The notes below the pieces were generated by a model, which made no database searches, was not told the origin of the DNA, and worked only from the letters and a program-made list of their open reading frames with translations. The position numbers and the translations under genes are program-made. Below are positions 1 through 7,296 of a DNA stretch of 34,231 bases, in pieces (position 1 is the stretch's first letter; every line of letters begins with the position of its first letter). Source of the stretch: Ruminococcus sp. Phil15 (GTDB lineage: Bacteria; Bacillota; Clostridia; Oscillospirales; Ruminococcaceae). The stretch is taken from the NCBI GenBank assembly GCA_001940995.1, contig MSHC01000036.1:1-34231 (forward strand). The letters are read 5' to 3'.

Positions 1-25
1 GCTCTACCAACTGAGCTACACCAGC
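1..25 (-). tRNA. tRNA 5' half, cut by the window edge (probably tRNA-Thr)
   Basis: Read on the minus strand, the sequence starts GCTGGTGTAGCTCAGTTGGT and runs through the D-arm (GCTC paired with GAGC) before leaving the window. The anticodon is outside, so identity cannot be read. The 5' half resembles clostridial tRNA-Thr(UGU) as I remember it, which is inference only. It has its own promoter just upstream. Confidence 0.85.
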
Positions 26-41
26 TTAAACAACAAAATTT

Positions 42-70
42 ATTATATCACATAAACTTCGGTTTGTCAA
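42..70 (-). promoter_or_regulatory. Promoter of the partial tRNA gene
   Basis: On the minus strand, TTGACA (65-70) and TATAAT (42-47) are separated by 17 bases and lie about 17 bases before the tRNA start, a full consensus housekeeping sigma promoter. The two tRNAs are therefore probably separate units rather than one operon. Confidence 0.8.
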
Positions 71-118
71 GTGTTTTTTACTTTGAAATATTTGCTTAGC
101 ACAACCGCCATAAGCTAA

Positions 119-195
119 TGGTCGGGGCGACAGGACTTGAACCTGCGGCATCTTGGTCCCAAACCAAGCACTCTACCAAACTGAGTTACGCCCCG
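119..195 (-). tRNA. tRNA-Pro (anticodon UGG)
   Basis: The minus strand reads CGGGGCG...CGCCCCG as a perfect 7-bp acceptor stem, discriminator A and an encoded CCA end. The D-arm is AACTCAGTTTGGTAGAGT. The anticodon arm CTTGG-TTTGGGA-CCAAG gives anticodon TGG, and the T-arm is GCAGG-TTCAAGT-CCTGT. Length 77 nt. It decodes CCN proline codons. A strong promoter sits upstream at 233-261. Confidence 0.97.
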
Positions 196-232
196 TTGCT
201 GATGAACTTGCTATTCAACAGACAGCTTAATT

Positions 233-261
233 ATTATATCAGCAACCGAGCGTTTTGTCAA
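233..261 (-). promoter_or_regulatory. Promoter of tRNA-Pro
   Basis: Minus strand TTGACA (256-261), 17-base spacer, TATAAT (233-238). The predicted start is near 226, leaving a leader of about 30 nt before the tRNA. It lies downstream of rqcH, for which I see no clear hairpin terminator. Confidence 0.8.
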
Positions 262-334
262 TAGGTTTATTCCCAATTTGTCGGAATTTTCGACTTTTAA
301 CAGGATTAATTAGAAACTTTTGTGCAATTGTGCG

Positions 335-2098
335 TTACTTGGATACATTAGCCCTGAGCCTTGCCGCTTCATCGGCATCGGGAGTTACATACAGCGTTCT
401 ATTGTTTGTAAAAATCACCTTTCCCGGCTTTGCTCCGCCCGGCTTTTTCACAAACCTTATGAGGGTATAATCGACAGGCACCTGCGATGAATTCTTCGCC
501 TTTGAATGGAACGCCGCAAGCCTTGCCGCCTGCTCGATTGTGGACATTGGCGGTTCTTTTCCCTCGCAGGAGATAACCGTATGAGAGCCTGCTATGTTAT
601 GTGTATGAAGCCATATATCCGATTTGTCGCTGTCCTTGGTAGTGAGCTTATCGTTCTGGCGGTTGTTCCTGCCCACAAGAATTTTAAACCCGTCGTCCGA
701 CAAAAATTCCAAAGGCTTGGGAGCTTTTGCCGTCTTTGCACTCTTGAGCCTTGAACGCTTGACATAGCCTTCGTCTGCAAGCTCCTCACGCAATGCGGCG
801 ATTTCGTCCTCGGTTTTTGCTCTGGTAAGCGAGTCGAACACGCTGTCTATATAGGCAAGCTCATCCTCGCCCTGCTTTACAAGCTCCGTGAGCATTTTCT
901 CGGCTGTGTCAGCCTTTCTGTACTCGCTGTAATATTTCTGTGCATTCTGAGCCGGCGTGAGTCTTTTATCAAGCTTTATCTCAACGCACTCGCTGTCCTC
1001 GGAATAGAAATTCTCCAGCCTAGCCACGCTGTCGCCCTTTTCGATGCGGTAGAGGTTTGCCATTAATAGGTCGCCGTACATTTTATACTCGTCACGCTTC
1101 GCACAGTCGGATAATTCCTGCTTCTGGTTTGCGATACGTCTAGAGATACGCTCGGTCGTGCTGACAAGCATTTTAAACAGGTCGGAGGCTTTCTGTCTGA
1201 GCCTTGAATCCGAATCACGCTCGGAACAGAAATAATCGAGCAGCTCGCAGGCGGACCCGACCCTTTGCGTTACCATAAGGCTGCCGTACTGCCCGATATC
1301 GGTAAAGCAAAAGTCCTTCAAAGCTCCATCCTTGGTCTTGACTACCGTAAAGCACGGGGCTTCAGATTTTATGCCGTCAGCTGTCTTTTTAAGATAAAAG
1401 CACAACTTGTCGAAAATATCCTCTGTCATTTCACAACAAGGTATATCGCTTCTTGCACAGTAGGCTGAAGCCTCTCTTGCAAAAATCGGAGATATGCCCT
1501 CTATCACGCCGACAAGCGCCTTTGACAGCGGCTTTGCGCCTGACGCAGAGAGCTTGTGCTCCAGCGTTTCCTTTTCAAAATCAAAGAGCGACAGCTTGTC
1601 CTGCTTCGGAACAGGCTCGTACATCATACCGGGCAGCACAGGTCTTACGCTGGATACGTCGTAGCCTACCCTCTTTATGCAGTCGATGACCCTGCCCTCC
1701 TCTGAAACAAGAATAAGGTTAGAGCATCTGCCCATGATTTCCATTGCGACTGTGAGCCTGCACAGGTCGCCCATCTCGTTTACGCTCTCAAAATCGAAAA
1801 AGAGGACTCGCTCGCTTCCGTCCTGCCTTATGCCGCAAAGCTTACCCGATGACAGGTGCTTTCTCATAAGCATACAGAACATCGGCGGCGTTTTTGGGTT
1901 GTCGATTTCGGCTTTTGTTATATGAACCCTTGCGTTCATTGCAGAGGCGTTGAAAAGAAGCTTAAACGCTCCCTCTCTTGTCCTTATTGAGAACACTGTT
2001 TCCTCCCGTGACGGCTGGTAGATTTTATCCACCCTGCCGCCCACAAGACACATAAGCTCTTTTTTTACTAATGATAGAAAAATTCCGTCCAGTGCCAT
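335..2098 (-). CDS. rqcH: RqcH/NFACT family ribosome-quality-control protein
   Basis: 587 residues, the usual length of bacterial NFACT proteins (old names FbpA, fibronectin-binding). In the family, RqcH binds obstructed 50S subunits carrying peptidyl-tRNA and recruits tRNA-Ala to add C-terminal alanine tails that mark stalled chains for decay. NFACT-N covers about residues 1-200 (start MALDGIFLSL; GRVDKIYQPS; PPMFCMLMRKH; EIMGRCSNLIL). A helical, charged middle spans about 290-440. NFACT-R lies near 455-570 (SDIWLHTHNIAGSHTVI; PVDYTLIRFVKKPGGAKPGK). SD AAGGTG lies 7 nt before ATG. It is last in trmK-nif3-rqcH, 16 nt after the preceding gene. The position I align with the Asp-Arg pair of B. 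subtilis RqcH reads Glu96-Arg97 (GSERV). Confidence 0.93.
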   Translation of the reverse strand: MALDGIFLSLVKKELMCLVGGRVDKIYQPSREETVFSIRTREGAFKLLFNASAMNARVHITKAEIDNPKTPPMFCMLMRKHLSSGKLCGIRQDGSERVLFFDFESVNEMGDLCRLTVAMEIMGRCSNLILVSEEGRVIDCIKRVGYDVSSVRPVLPGMMYEPVPKQDKLSLFDFEKETLEHKLSASGAKPLSKALVGVIEGISPIFAREASAYCARSDIPCCEMTEDIFDKLCFYLKKTADGIKSEAPCFTVVKTKDGALKDFCFTDIGQYGSLMVTQRVGSACELLDYFCSERDSDSRLRQKASDLFKMLVSTTERISRRIANQKQELSDCAKRDEYKMYGDLLMANLYRIEKGDSVARLENFYSEDSECVEIKLDKRLTPAQNAQKYYSEYRKADTAEKMLTELVKQGEDELAYIDSVFDSLTRAKTEDEIAALREELADEGYVKRSRLKSAKTAKAPKPLEFLSDDGFKILVGRNNRQNDKLTTKDSDKSDIWLHTHNIAGSHTVISCEGKEPPMSTIEQAARLAAFHSKAKNSSQVPVDYTLIRFVKKPGGAKPGKVIFTNNRTLYVTPDADEAARLRANVSK

Positions 2099-2114
2099 TT
2101 ATGCTTCACCTTTA

Positions 2115-2870
2115 TTATTTATAGCTTAGAATATCCCTGTTCGTTTCGGCAACCGAAAAGCTTACATCGGGAAATTTCTTCCGCAGGAGAGTCATAACGC
2201 CCTCGCAGAAGATGTTTTCTGTGTGGAAGTGTCCTGCGTCTATTACAGAAACGCCTGCGTTATAGCCGTCGATAAAGATATCGTGCTTTACGTCGCCCGT
2301 TATAAACGCTTCACAGTTATTCGCAATTGCGCAGGGCAGAAAATTTCCTCCGCTGCCGCCGCATACTGCTACACGGGTGACTGCCCTTTTACAATCGGTA
2401 TATCTCAGAACGTTTTCGCCCAGCACGGATTTTACCCTGTCTGCGAGGTCGTCTACTGTAGTCGTATCGGTTGTGCAGACATAGCCTATCGGCACGCCTC
2501 CGTCAACGCAAAGCGGCTTTTCGATATCGAGAGATAATCTTTCGCAGAGCATATCGTTAAGCTGTGCGCTGTCGAAGCTTGTATGTGCCGAAATGACCGC
2601 AGTATCGGAAAGAATAAGCCTTCCTACTACAGATTCCGGGGCTATGTGTTTTAGTGCTTTAAAAATAACGGGGTGATGCGTCAGTAGCAGGTCAACTTCC
2701 TTTTGCTCTGCCTCGTTTGCGACATCTATCGTTGCGTCCAGAGCAATAAGCACGCTCTTTATCTCCTTTGTGCCGTTGCCCAGGATAAGTCCGCTGTTGT
2801 CGTAGCTTTCCTGTACGGAAAACGGCGCTATTTCATCTATGTAATTATAAATATCAATAAGCCTTGTCAT
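2115..2870 (-). CDS. Nif3-like dinuclear metal center protein
   Basis: 251 residues, matching the short form of the Nif3/YbgI/DUF34 family without the PII-like insert found in the roughly 370-residue YqfO type. Metal-ligand motifs are visible: LLTHHPVIF near residues 62-70, an Asp in VIDAGHFHTEN near 210-220, and SYDNSGLILG at the N-terminus. The family binds two metal ions and is often called a GTP cyclohydrolase I type 2 homologue, but its true function is unsettled. Its ATG overlaps the trmK stop (ATGA), and SD AAAGGA lies 7 nt upstream, so it is translationally coupled to trmK, the usual neighbour in Firmicutes. Confidence 0.92.
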   Translation of the reverse strand: MTRLIDIYNYIDEIAPFSVQESYDNSGLILGNGTKEIKSVLIALDATIDVANEAEQKEVDLLLTHHPVIFKALKHIAPESVVGRLILSDTAVISAHTSFDSAQLNDMLCERLSLDIEKPLCVDGGVPIGYVCTTDTTTVDDLADRVKSVLGENVLRYTDCKRAVTRVAVCGGSGGNFLPCAIANNCEAFITGDVKHDIFIDGYNAGVSVIDAGHFHTENIFCEGVMTLLRKKFPDVSFSVAETNRDILSYK

Positions 2871-3547
2871 ACGCCTGTCCTTTCGCCTTGTTTTGCGTAA
2901 TTTGTAATTTCGTCTGAGATGCTGAGATACCTGCGTGCTTCATCTGTATCGCCTGATTTTGCAAGCCCGTTGCCACGCTTTGAGAGCTTCTCCGCCTGCT
3001 TTAAAAGCCACCCACGCTCAATTTCGGTATTATTGCGCATTTTACCGGCATACAGCATAAAATCGCTGTACGGGGTGTTATTGCCGGTGTATTTAGCGAG
3101 GATTACCGTGTAGTAAAACTCGTCCTTTGCGGCGGACTCTCTTTCAATTTCAAAGCCGTTTTCAAACAGCCATTTACGCAGATGTTCGGCTTTTGTCATC
3201 GGCTGGAGGATAAAGCCTGCGCTATAGAAATCCTTGCCCTCTGAGATAATCTTAGCGATAAGCTCTCCGCCCATTCCTGCGATTATGACGTCTGTGACAT
3301 TGCCGCTGTCGATCTCCTTTAGTCCGTCGGACAGGACGGCTTTTACCTTACCGGAAAGTCCATACTTTTCTATGTTTTTAACTGCGCGGTCAAGCGGCGC
3401 TGTATTAATATCGGCGGCTACCGCTTTTGGAGCTTTCCCCTCGCTGACCAAATAGCATGGCAGATAGCCGTGGTCCGTGCCGACATCTACCGCCGTTCCC
3501 TTACCGCTTACCATTTCTGCGCAGGCAGAAAGTCTGTTGTCAAGCAT
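2867..3547 (-). CDS. trmK: tRNA (adenine-22-N1)-methyltransferase TrmK
   Basis: 226 residues. TrmK methylates N1 of A22 in the tRNA D-loop using S-adenosylmethionine. The SAM-binding motif is AVDVGTDHGYLPCYL near residues 20-35, followed by AVAADINTAPLDRA and the family motif VIIAGMGGELIAKII near 87-101; the C-terminal third is a helical tail. The start ATG at 3547 is preferred over an in-frame GTG at 3556 because AAGGAG sits 8 nt before the ATG and would overlap the GTG. The gene overlaps nif3 by 4 nt. A hairpin with a T-run lies just upstream (3571-3608), so expression may depend on read-through from the DUF1858 gene promoter or on a promoter I do not see. Confidence 0.92.
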   Translation of the reverse strand: MLDNRLSACAEMVSGKGTAVDVGTDHGYLPCYLVSEGKAPKAVAADINTAPLDRAVKNIEKYGLSGKVKAVLSDGLKEIDSGNVTDVIIAGMGGELIAKIISEGKDFYSAGFILQPMTKAEHLRKWLFENGFEIERESAAKDEFYYTVILAKYTGNNTPYSDFMLYAGKMRNNTEIERGWLLKQAEKLSKRGNGLAKSGDTDEARRYLSISDEITNYAKQGERTGV

Positions 3548-3570
3548 TATATGCACTCCTTAAATGGAAC

Positions 3571-3608
3571 AAAAATTACGTCCGCCATAAAGAGCTTATC
3601 GGCGGACG
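3571..3608 (-). terminator. Intercistronic terminator or attenuator before trmK
   Basis: On the minus strand CGTCCGCC (3608-3601) pairs perfectly with GGCGGACG (3586-3579), with inner ATAA/TTAT pairing possible, followed by TAATTTTTG. It ends the DUF1858 transcript at least partly. No promoter is evident between it and trmK. Confidence 0.65.
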
Positions 3609-3614
3609 GATTTC

Positions 3615-3812
3615 TTACTTTTCGATAGCGGCATTGAGCTTTGAAACAAGCTCGTCAGCGTTTACGCCGTGTACTGCGCACGCCTGAGCAACCGTTTCCG
3701 CTCTTGCAGACGGACAGCCGAGGCAATGCATTCCCATTTCGAGGAAGTAAGGTGCGAGGTTTCCGTTTTCGTCCAGGATATCCCCGATGACTGTATCCTT
3801 AGTGATAACCAT
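3615..3812 (-). CDS. DUF1858 domain protein (small disulfide/Fe-S associated)
   Basis: 65 residues, essentially one DUF1858 domain: MVITKDTVIGDILD, then MGMHCLGCPSARAETVAQAC with the conserved Cys-x-x-Cys, then the HGVNADELVSKLNAAI helix. The domain is found alone or fused to hybrid-cluster and redox proteins; a precise function is not known. ATG at 3812 is chosen: AAGGA lies 9 nt upstream, whereas the in-frame TTG at 3821 would overlap that SD. It has its own consensus promoter (3847-3875) and is followed by the 3571-3608 hairpin. Confidence 0.85.
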   Translation of the reverse strand: MVITKDTVIGDILDENGNLAPYFLEMGMHCLGCPSARAETVAQACAVHGVNADELVSKLNAAIEK

Positions 3813-3846
3813 TATAAACAATCCTTTCGTAATTTATGTTTATTCT

Positions 3847-3875
3847 ATTATAACCGTTTTTTCACAAAAATGCAA
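3847..3875 (-). promoter_or_regulatory. Promoter of the DUF1858 gene
   Basis: Minus strand TTGCAT (3870-3875), 17-base spacer, TATAAT (3847-3852), about 35 nt ahead of the start codon at 3812. It may also feed trmK-nif3-rqcH by read-through. Confidence 0.75.
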
Positions 3876-3891
3876 CCATATATACAAAAAA

Positions 3892-3916
3892 CAGCCTACG
3901 AAAAATTCGCAGGCTG
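3892..3916 (-). terminator. Terminator of the zinc-ribbon gene
   Basis: On the minus strand CAGCCTGCGAA and TTCGTAGGCTG form an 11-bp stem (one G-U pair) with loop TTT, followed by TTTTTT. It lies 12 bp past the zinc-ribbon stop codon. Confidence 0.9.
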
Positions 3917-3928
3917 GAAAAAACTATT

Positions 3929-4204
3929 TTATTCTTCTCTCATCTTTGCAAAGCACTCACTGCAATATACAGGTCTGTCTTCTCTCGGTCTGAAAGGAAC
4001 CTTAGCCTCTGCGCCGCAAGCAGCACAGGTAGCTGTGAACATTTCTCTTTCGCCCTTAGCAGCGTTCTTTCTTGCGTCTCTGCAAGTCTTGCATCTCTGA
4101 GGCTCGTTTACAAAGCCCTTTTCTGCATAGAACTCCTGCTCGCCTGCTGTGAATACAAATTCGTTTCCGCATTCCTTGCAAACTAATGTCTTGTCTTCGT
4201 ACAT
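3929..4204 (-). CDS. Zinc-ribbon domain protein
   Basis: 91 residues with four Cys-x-x-Cys knuckles: CKEC (residues 9-12), CKTC (38-41), CAAC (60-63) and CSEC (80-83). The pattern is that of the small zf-trcl/CxxC-CxxC clostridial proteins, with the typical motif FYAEKGFVNEPQRCKTCR. It probably folds around two zinc ions; the biological role is unknown. SD GAGGG lies 7 nt upstream. It follows the sigma-factor gene after a 127-bp gap that holds a tRNA-like element, and no clear promoter of its own was seen, so it may be transcribed with the sigma gene. Confidence 0.88.
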   Translation of the reverse strand: MYEDKTLVCKECGNEFVFTAGEQEFYAEKGFVNEPQRCKTCRDARKNAAKGEREMFTATCAACGAEAKVPFRPREDRPVYCSECFAKMREE

Positions 4205-4235
4205 GATTTTTCCCTCGCTTAAAGTAATAAATATT

Positions 4236-4301
4236 TTTGCCCAGTCGGACTTACACCGACACCTTTGATAAACAACGCTCTGAAATTAAGCTATTCGGCC
4301 A
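4236..4301 (-). pseudogene. tRNA-like element, probably a decayed tRNA gene
   Basis: The minus strand contains a near-canonical T-arm: GTCGG-TGTAAGT-CCGAC (4260-4244), followed by TGGGCAA. Upstream is a D-arm-like GCTTAATTTCAGAGC. The stretch TGGCCGA before the D-arm can pair 5 of 7 with TGGGCAA. Only 16 nt separate the D-arm from the T-stem where a tRNA needs about 23, and the T-loop has lost TTC, so the anticodon arm looks deleted. It lies between the sigma-factor stop and the zinc-ribbon start. A structured 5' UTR unrelated to tRNA is the alternative. Confidence 0.4.
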
Positions 4302-4331
4302 TATTAGACGGCAAACGCCGCTTTTTACTGC

Positions 4332-4910
4332 TCATCTTGTTCTCAAAATCAATTTGAGTTTCCGCCTGACTCTTTGCATTGCATTATCAGTTGCCTTAAC
4401 CGAGGTCTGAAGCTCAGATGCTATACGGCTGTAAGAAAATCCCCTCAAATATAATTGTAAAACATTCCACTCCGCATCGCTGAGCCTATCTGAAATTTTC
4501 TCGAAAATCAGACCCTCCTGCTCCTTTCTCACGAGGATATCCTCCGGACTTTCGCAGGTTATTTTGCTTTGCGGCAGGCTCTCGACATCCTCGACCGATA
4601 CAGTTCTGCCTCTTTTTTCGAGGATCTTGAGCATTCTGTTTCGTACACAAACGTTAGAAAATGTTGCGAAGCCTGCGCCTCTGTCGGTGCGGAAGGCTTT
4701 TACAGCGTCTAAAAGTCCAATTACGCCCTCCTGAAAGAGGTCGTCGGCTTCAACTTCAGGCGGTTTACACATTGACCCTGCCTTTGCTTCGACAAATCCC
4801 TTATGCCTCAATACAAGTGCAAGCAGGGCATTTTTATCGTCCGCCGCAACGAGAGCAAGCTCGTCGTCCGAGAGCAGAGCATAGGTATTTTTATCGTGCT
4901 TCGAGGTCAT
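4332..4910 (-). CDS. Sigma-70 family RNA polymerase sigma factor (SigH-like)
   Basis: 192 residues with region 2 (DDLFQEGVIGLLDAVKAF, then FATFSNVCVRNRMLKIL) and region 4 with a helix-turn-helix (LSDAEWNVLQLYLRGFSYSRIASELQ, then KATDNAMQRVRRKL). The size and region-2 sequence resemble SigH-type alternative sigma factors, which direct stationary-phase or early-sporulation genes in B. subtilis; the regulon here is unknown. The ATG at 4910 has GGAG 7 nt upstream. An upstream in-frame start at 5000 is rejected because it lies inside the promoter (4971-5000). Confidence 0.88.
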   Translation of the reverse strand: MTSKHDKNTYALLSDDELALVAADDKNALLALVLRHKGFVEAKAGSMCKPPEVEADDLFQEGVIGLLDAVKAFRTDRGAGFATFSNVCVRNRMLKILEKRGRTVSVEDVESLPQSKITCESPEDILVRKEQEGLIFEKISDRLSDAEWNVLQLYLRGFSYSRIASELQTSVKATDNAMQRVRRKLKLILRTR

Positions 4911-4970
4911 AGTGTTTCTCCATAATGCCGAAATTGGACGAACATTATCGCAATAATTTGGTACTCTTTT

Positions 4971-5000
4971 ATAATAGCACATTGAAGTACACTTTGTCAA
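4971..5000 (-). promoter_or_regulatory. Promoter of the sigma-factor gene
   Basis: Minus strand TTGACA (4995-5000), 18-base spacer, TATTAT (4971-4976) with TG one base upstream (extended -10). The predicted start near 4964 gives a leader of about 55 nt. The position fixes the start codon of the downstream gene at 4910. Confidence 0.8.
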
Positions 5001-5070
5001 GTAAAAAAATAATTTTATTTACAAAAACCAAGCGGCAGTGCAAAAAACTGCCGCTTTATTGTTTAAGTAT

Positions 5071-5631
5071 TCAGTCAATTCGGGAAAACTGCGCTCTGCC
5101 ATCCTTAAAAATATCTCCGCCCATACAGTCGTTGGCAACGACGAGGGGAAATTTGTCGAATGTAAGCTCTTTTACCGATTCACAGCCTAGGTCGTCAAAC
5201 GCAATAACCTTACAGCCAGTGATACACTTGCTTGCTAGTGCGCCTGCTCCGCCGATTGCACAAAGGTAGACAGCTTTATTCCGACATATCGCCTCGCACA
5301 CCTCCTGCGAGCGTTCGCCCTTACCTATCATTGCGCCAAGTCCCATATCGAGGAGCTTTGGAGCAAACTTATCCATTCTGCCCGAGGTCGTCGGGCCGCA
5401 GGAACCGATTGCCTTTCCCTCCGGAGCCGGCGTAGGACCTGCGTAATAGATAACGGCATTTTCCATATCATAAGGGAGCTTTTCGCCCTTTTCTATAAGT
5501 GCCATTATTCTTTTATGCGCCGCGTCTCTTGACGTATACACCACGCCTGAGAGAAGAATTTTATCCCCTGCTCTTAGCTGTGCGGCTTTTGCTTTAAGGT
5601 CCTTAGCATTGATTTCAAGTATATCAGACAT
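5071..5631 (-). CDS. Fumarate hydratase class I type beta subunit (TtdB/FumA C-terminal domain)
   Basis: 186 residues. It matches the C-terminal/beta half of Fe-S hydro-lyases (class I fumarase, L(+)-tartrate dehydratase): LLSGVVYTSRDAAHKR, YAGPTPAPEGKAIGSCGPTT, SGRMDKFAPKLLDMGLGAMI, GKG. In the family, this subunit works with an Fe-S-bearing alpha subunit to interconvert fumarate and malate or a related hydroxy acid. No alpha subunit is in the window; the upstream gene encodes a DivIVA-like protein. ATG at 5631 is chosen from family length. A GTG at 5667 would overlap the previous gene. The SD is weak (GGG 8 nt upstream), so translation may be coupled to the gene before it. Substrate is uncertain. 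Confidence 0.85.
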   Translation of the reverse strand: MSDILEINAKDLKAKAAQLRAGDKILLSGVVYTSRDAAHKRIMALIEKGEKLPYDMENAVIYYAGPTPAPEGKAIGSCGPTTSGRMDKFAPKLLDMGLGAMIGKGERSQEVCEAICRNKAVYLCAIGGAGALASKCITGCKVIAFDDLGCESVKELTFDKFPLVVANDCMGGDIFKDGRAQFSRID

Positions 5632-5651
5632 TATTATACCCGTTTTCGTAT

Positions 5652-7145
5652 TTATTTTTCCTTCCACGAGCTAAGGATATCATCGTCGCTCAGGTTAGTG
5701 ATAGAATCGTCAGCCTGAGTCTGGATTTCCTTAGCCAAGGCAGCGAGCATATCCATATCTCTGGTATTTACGCCTGCGTTAGGTTTACTTCCGCCCATTC
5801 TCAGCTCGCTTGCACCCGATGACTTAGCGTGGGGCTGCGGCTGTGCCTTCCGGGGCTCTTCCACTACCTTTTCGGGCTTTTTCATAGAAAGTCCGAGTCC
5901 GCCTGTATGATGTACCGGTGCGGAAGCAGGCTCCTCCTTTGGAGCTTCCGCCTTAGGTGAAGCCATTGAGATCTTAGGCTCTGCCTTTGGTTCTTCCGTT
6001 TTAGGAGCTTCTGCCTTTGGCTGTTCCTTTGGCTTTTCAGCCTTTGTGGCTTCTGCCTTAGGAACTTCTATCTTAGGTTCTTCCTGCTTTGGGGCAGGAG
6101 TTTTAACCTTTACAGAGTCGGGGGCAGGGTCCGTAAACCTCAGCGACTGACCGAACAAAGACGGTCTTGCTGTCTGCTGTGGTTTTGGAGTAGTAGTTGT
6201 TGTAGTTGTCGTGTTAACGTTCTTAATATCGTTTACCTTGTTAACTTGCTGTGCATCACTTCCTTTCTGACTATAATTAAAATTTGAGTTACCGTCAACG
6301 AGCTGCAAACCATTTGCAACAAGTTCCTTTGCTGAATCAATCTTAACGATGCTGTCGCCGAAGAGGTCGTTAAGCACAGTAGAAAGCTTAGAGATATTTC
6401 CCTGAAGCTCTGTAAATTCTGTTCTTACGGAATCTCTGAGGCCCTTGGACTGTGCAGTAATCTTAGATTCCTGCTCTCTTGCATTTTTCATAAGAGCGTC
6501 TGCGTCAGCCTGAGCTGCTGCTGTAAGAGCTGCTGCGCTTGCCTGAGCGTTATCGGTTGTAACCTTAGCCTCAGCGTTAGCCGTTGTAACAATTCTTTCT
6601 GCCTGAGCGTTAGCGTCCTCAAGGATCTGATCCTGAAGGTCCTTAGCTTCCTGCTCCATCTTCTTAGCTGCCTTTCTTGCCTCTGCAACAACAGAGTCGG
6701 CAGACTTCTTAGCTTCGATAAAGAGAGCGCCCATATCGAATGCTGCGCTGTCTCCGCCGCCTGCCGCTGCATTTGCCTCAGCGTCGGCGAGCTTCTGCTT
6801 GAGCTCTTCAATTTCGTTCTTCATTGTGTCAATCTGAGCATCCTTTTCACCGGACTCGTTTTCGAGGTTTGTAAGCTGGAGCTTGAGACTGTCTGTTGAA
6901 GCCATAAGTTCAGAAATCTTGGAGTGGCTCTCCTCGATTTTCTTCTCAAGAATTTCCTTACCCTCGAAGTCGCCGGACGCATTTCCTGCTCCGCCTGCTT
7001 CTAAAGCCGCGATTGTGTCATTCTTTTCGCCCAACTGAGTTTCAAGATTGTAAATTTTGGTGTTAAGCTCGTCTACATAAGCGAGAACGTCCTTCTTATC
7101 GAAGCCACCAAAGTTTACGGTACGCAAATATCCATTGCCTGCCAT
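5652..7145 (-). CDS. DivIVA-like coiled-coil protein
   Basis: 497 residues. The N-terminus (FGGFDKKDVLAYVDELN, residues 13-29) is the DivIVA-type membrane/polar-targeting motif. Residues 30-120 and 140-290 are predicted coiled coil, the second part Ala/Gln-rich like an ATP-synthase b subunit. A low-complexity linker from about 310 has eight Thr in a row and many Lys-Pro-Glu-Ala repeats, ending in a helical tail (MDMLAALAKEIQ...). DivIVA proteins mark curved membrane and organise division or polar growth; the role here is inferred from that and from nearby ftsZ. SD AGGAGG lies 10 nt upstream and a consensus promoter is at 7223-7251. The next gene, a fumarase-type beta subunit, overlaps or follows within 20 nt. 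Confidence 0.8.
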   Translation of the reverse strand: MAGNGYLRTVNFGGFDKKDVLAYVDELNTKIYNLETQLGEKNDTIAALEAGGAGNASGDFEGKEILEKKIEESHSKISELMASTDSLKLQLTNLENESGEKDAQIDTMKNEIEELKQKLADAEANAAAGGGDSAAFDMGALFIEAKKSADSVVAEARKAAKKMEQEAKDLQDQILEDANAQAERIVTTANAEAKVTTDNAQASAAALTAAAQADADALMKNAREQESKITAQSKGLRDSVRTEFTELQGNISKLSTVLNDLFGDSIVKIDSAKELVANGLQLVDGNSNFNYSQKGSDAQQVNKVNDIKNVNTTTTTTTTPKPQQTARPSLFGQSLRFTDPAPDSVKVKTPAPKQEEPKIEVPKAEATKAEKPKEQPKAEAPKTEEPKAEPKISMASPKAEAPKEEPASAPVHHTGGLGLSMKKPEKVVEEPRKAQPQPHAKSSGASELRMGGSKPNAGVNTRDMDMLAALAKEIQTQADDSITNLSDDDILSSWKEK

Positions 7146-7222
7146 AATTGACTTACCTCCTGTTTATGATACATATTTAGTTAGTTTTTAAACTGAACGC
7201 AATACGTTCTATACAATAATTT

Positions 7223-7251
7223 ATTATACAATATTTTGATATTTTTTTCAA
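7223..7251 (-). promoter_or_regulatory. Promoter of the DivIVA-like gene
   Basis: Minus strand TTGAAA (7246-7251), 17-base spacer, TATAAT (7223-7228). The leader of about 70 nt contains a small hairpin GAACG-TATTG-CGTTC near 7196-7210. Confidence 0.75.
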
Positions 7252-7296
7252 GTCTTTTTGAATATGAAACAACATTTTTATAGAACATATACAAAA

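Noticed and set aside
4236-4301. ZTP or other known riboswitch, because of CCGACTGGGC
   Set aside because: The resemblance is limited to about ten bases; the conserved upstream half of the ZTP (pfl) motif is absent, and the downstream gene has no folate or purine link.
6180-6215. Triplet repeat tracts encoding runs of Thr as an unstable repeat locus
   Set aside because: The codons in the runs are mixed and the linker is typical of the proteins in this window (also at 32640-32860); no sign of phase variation.
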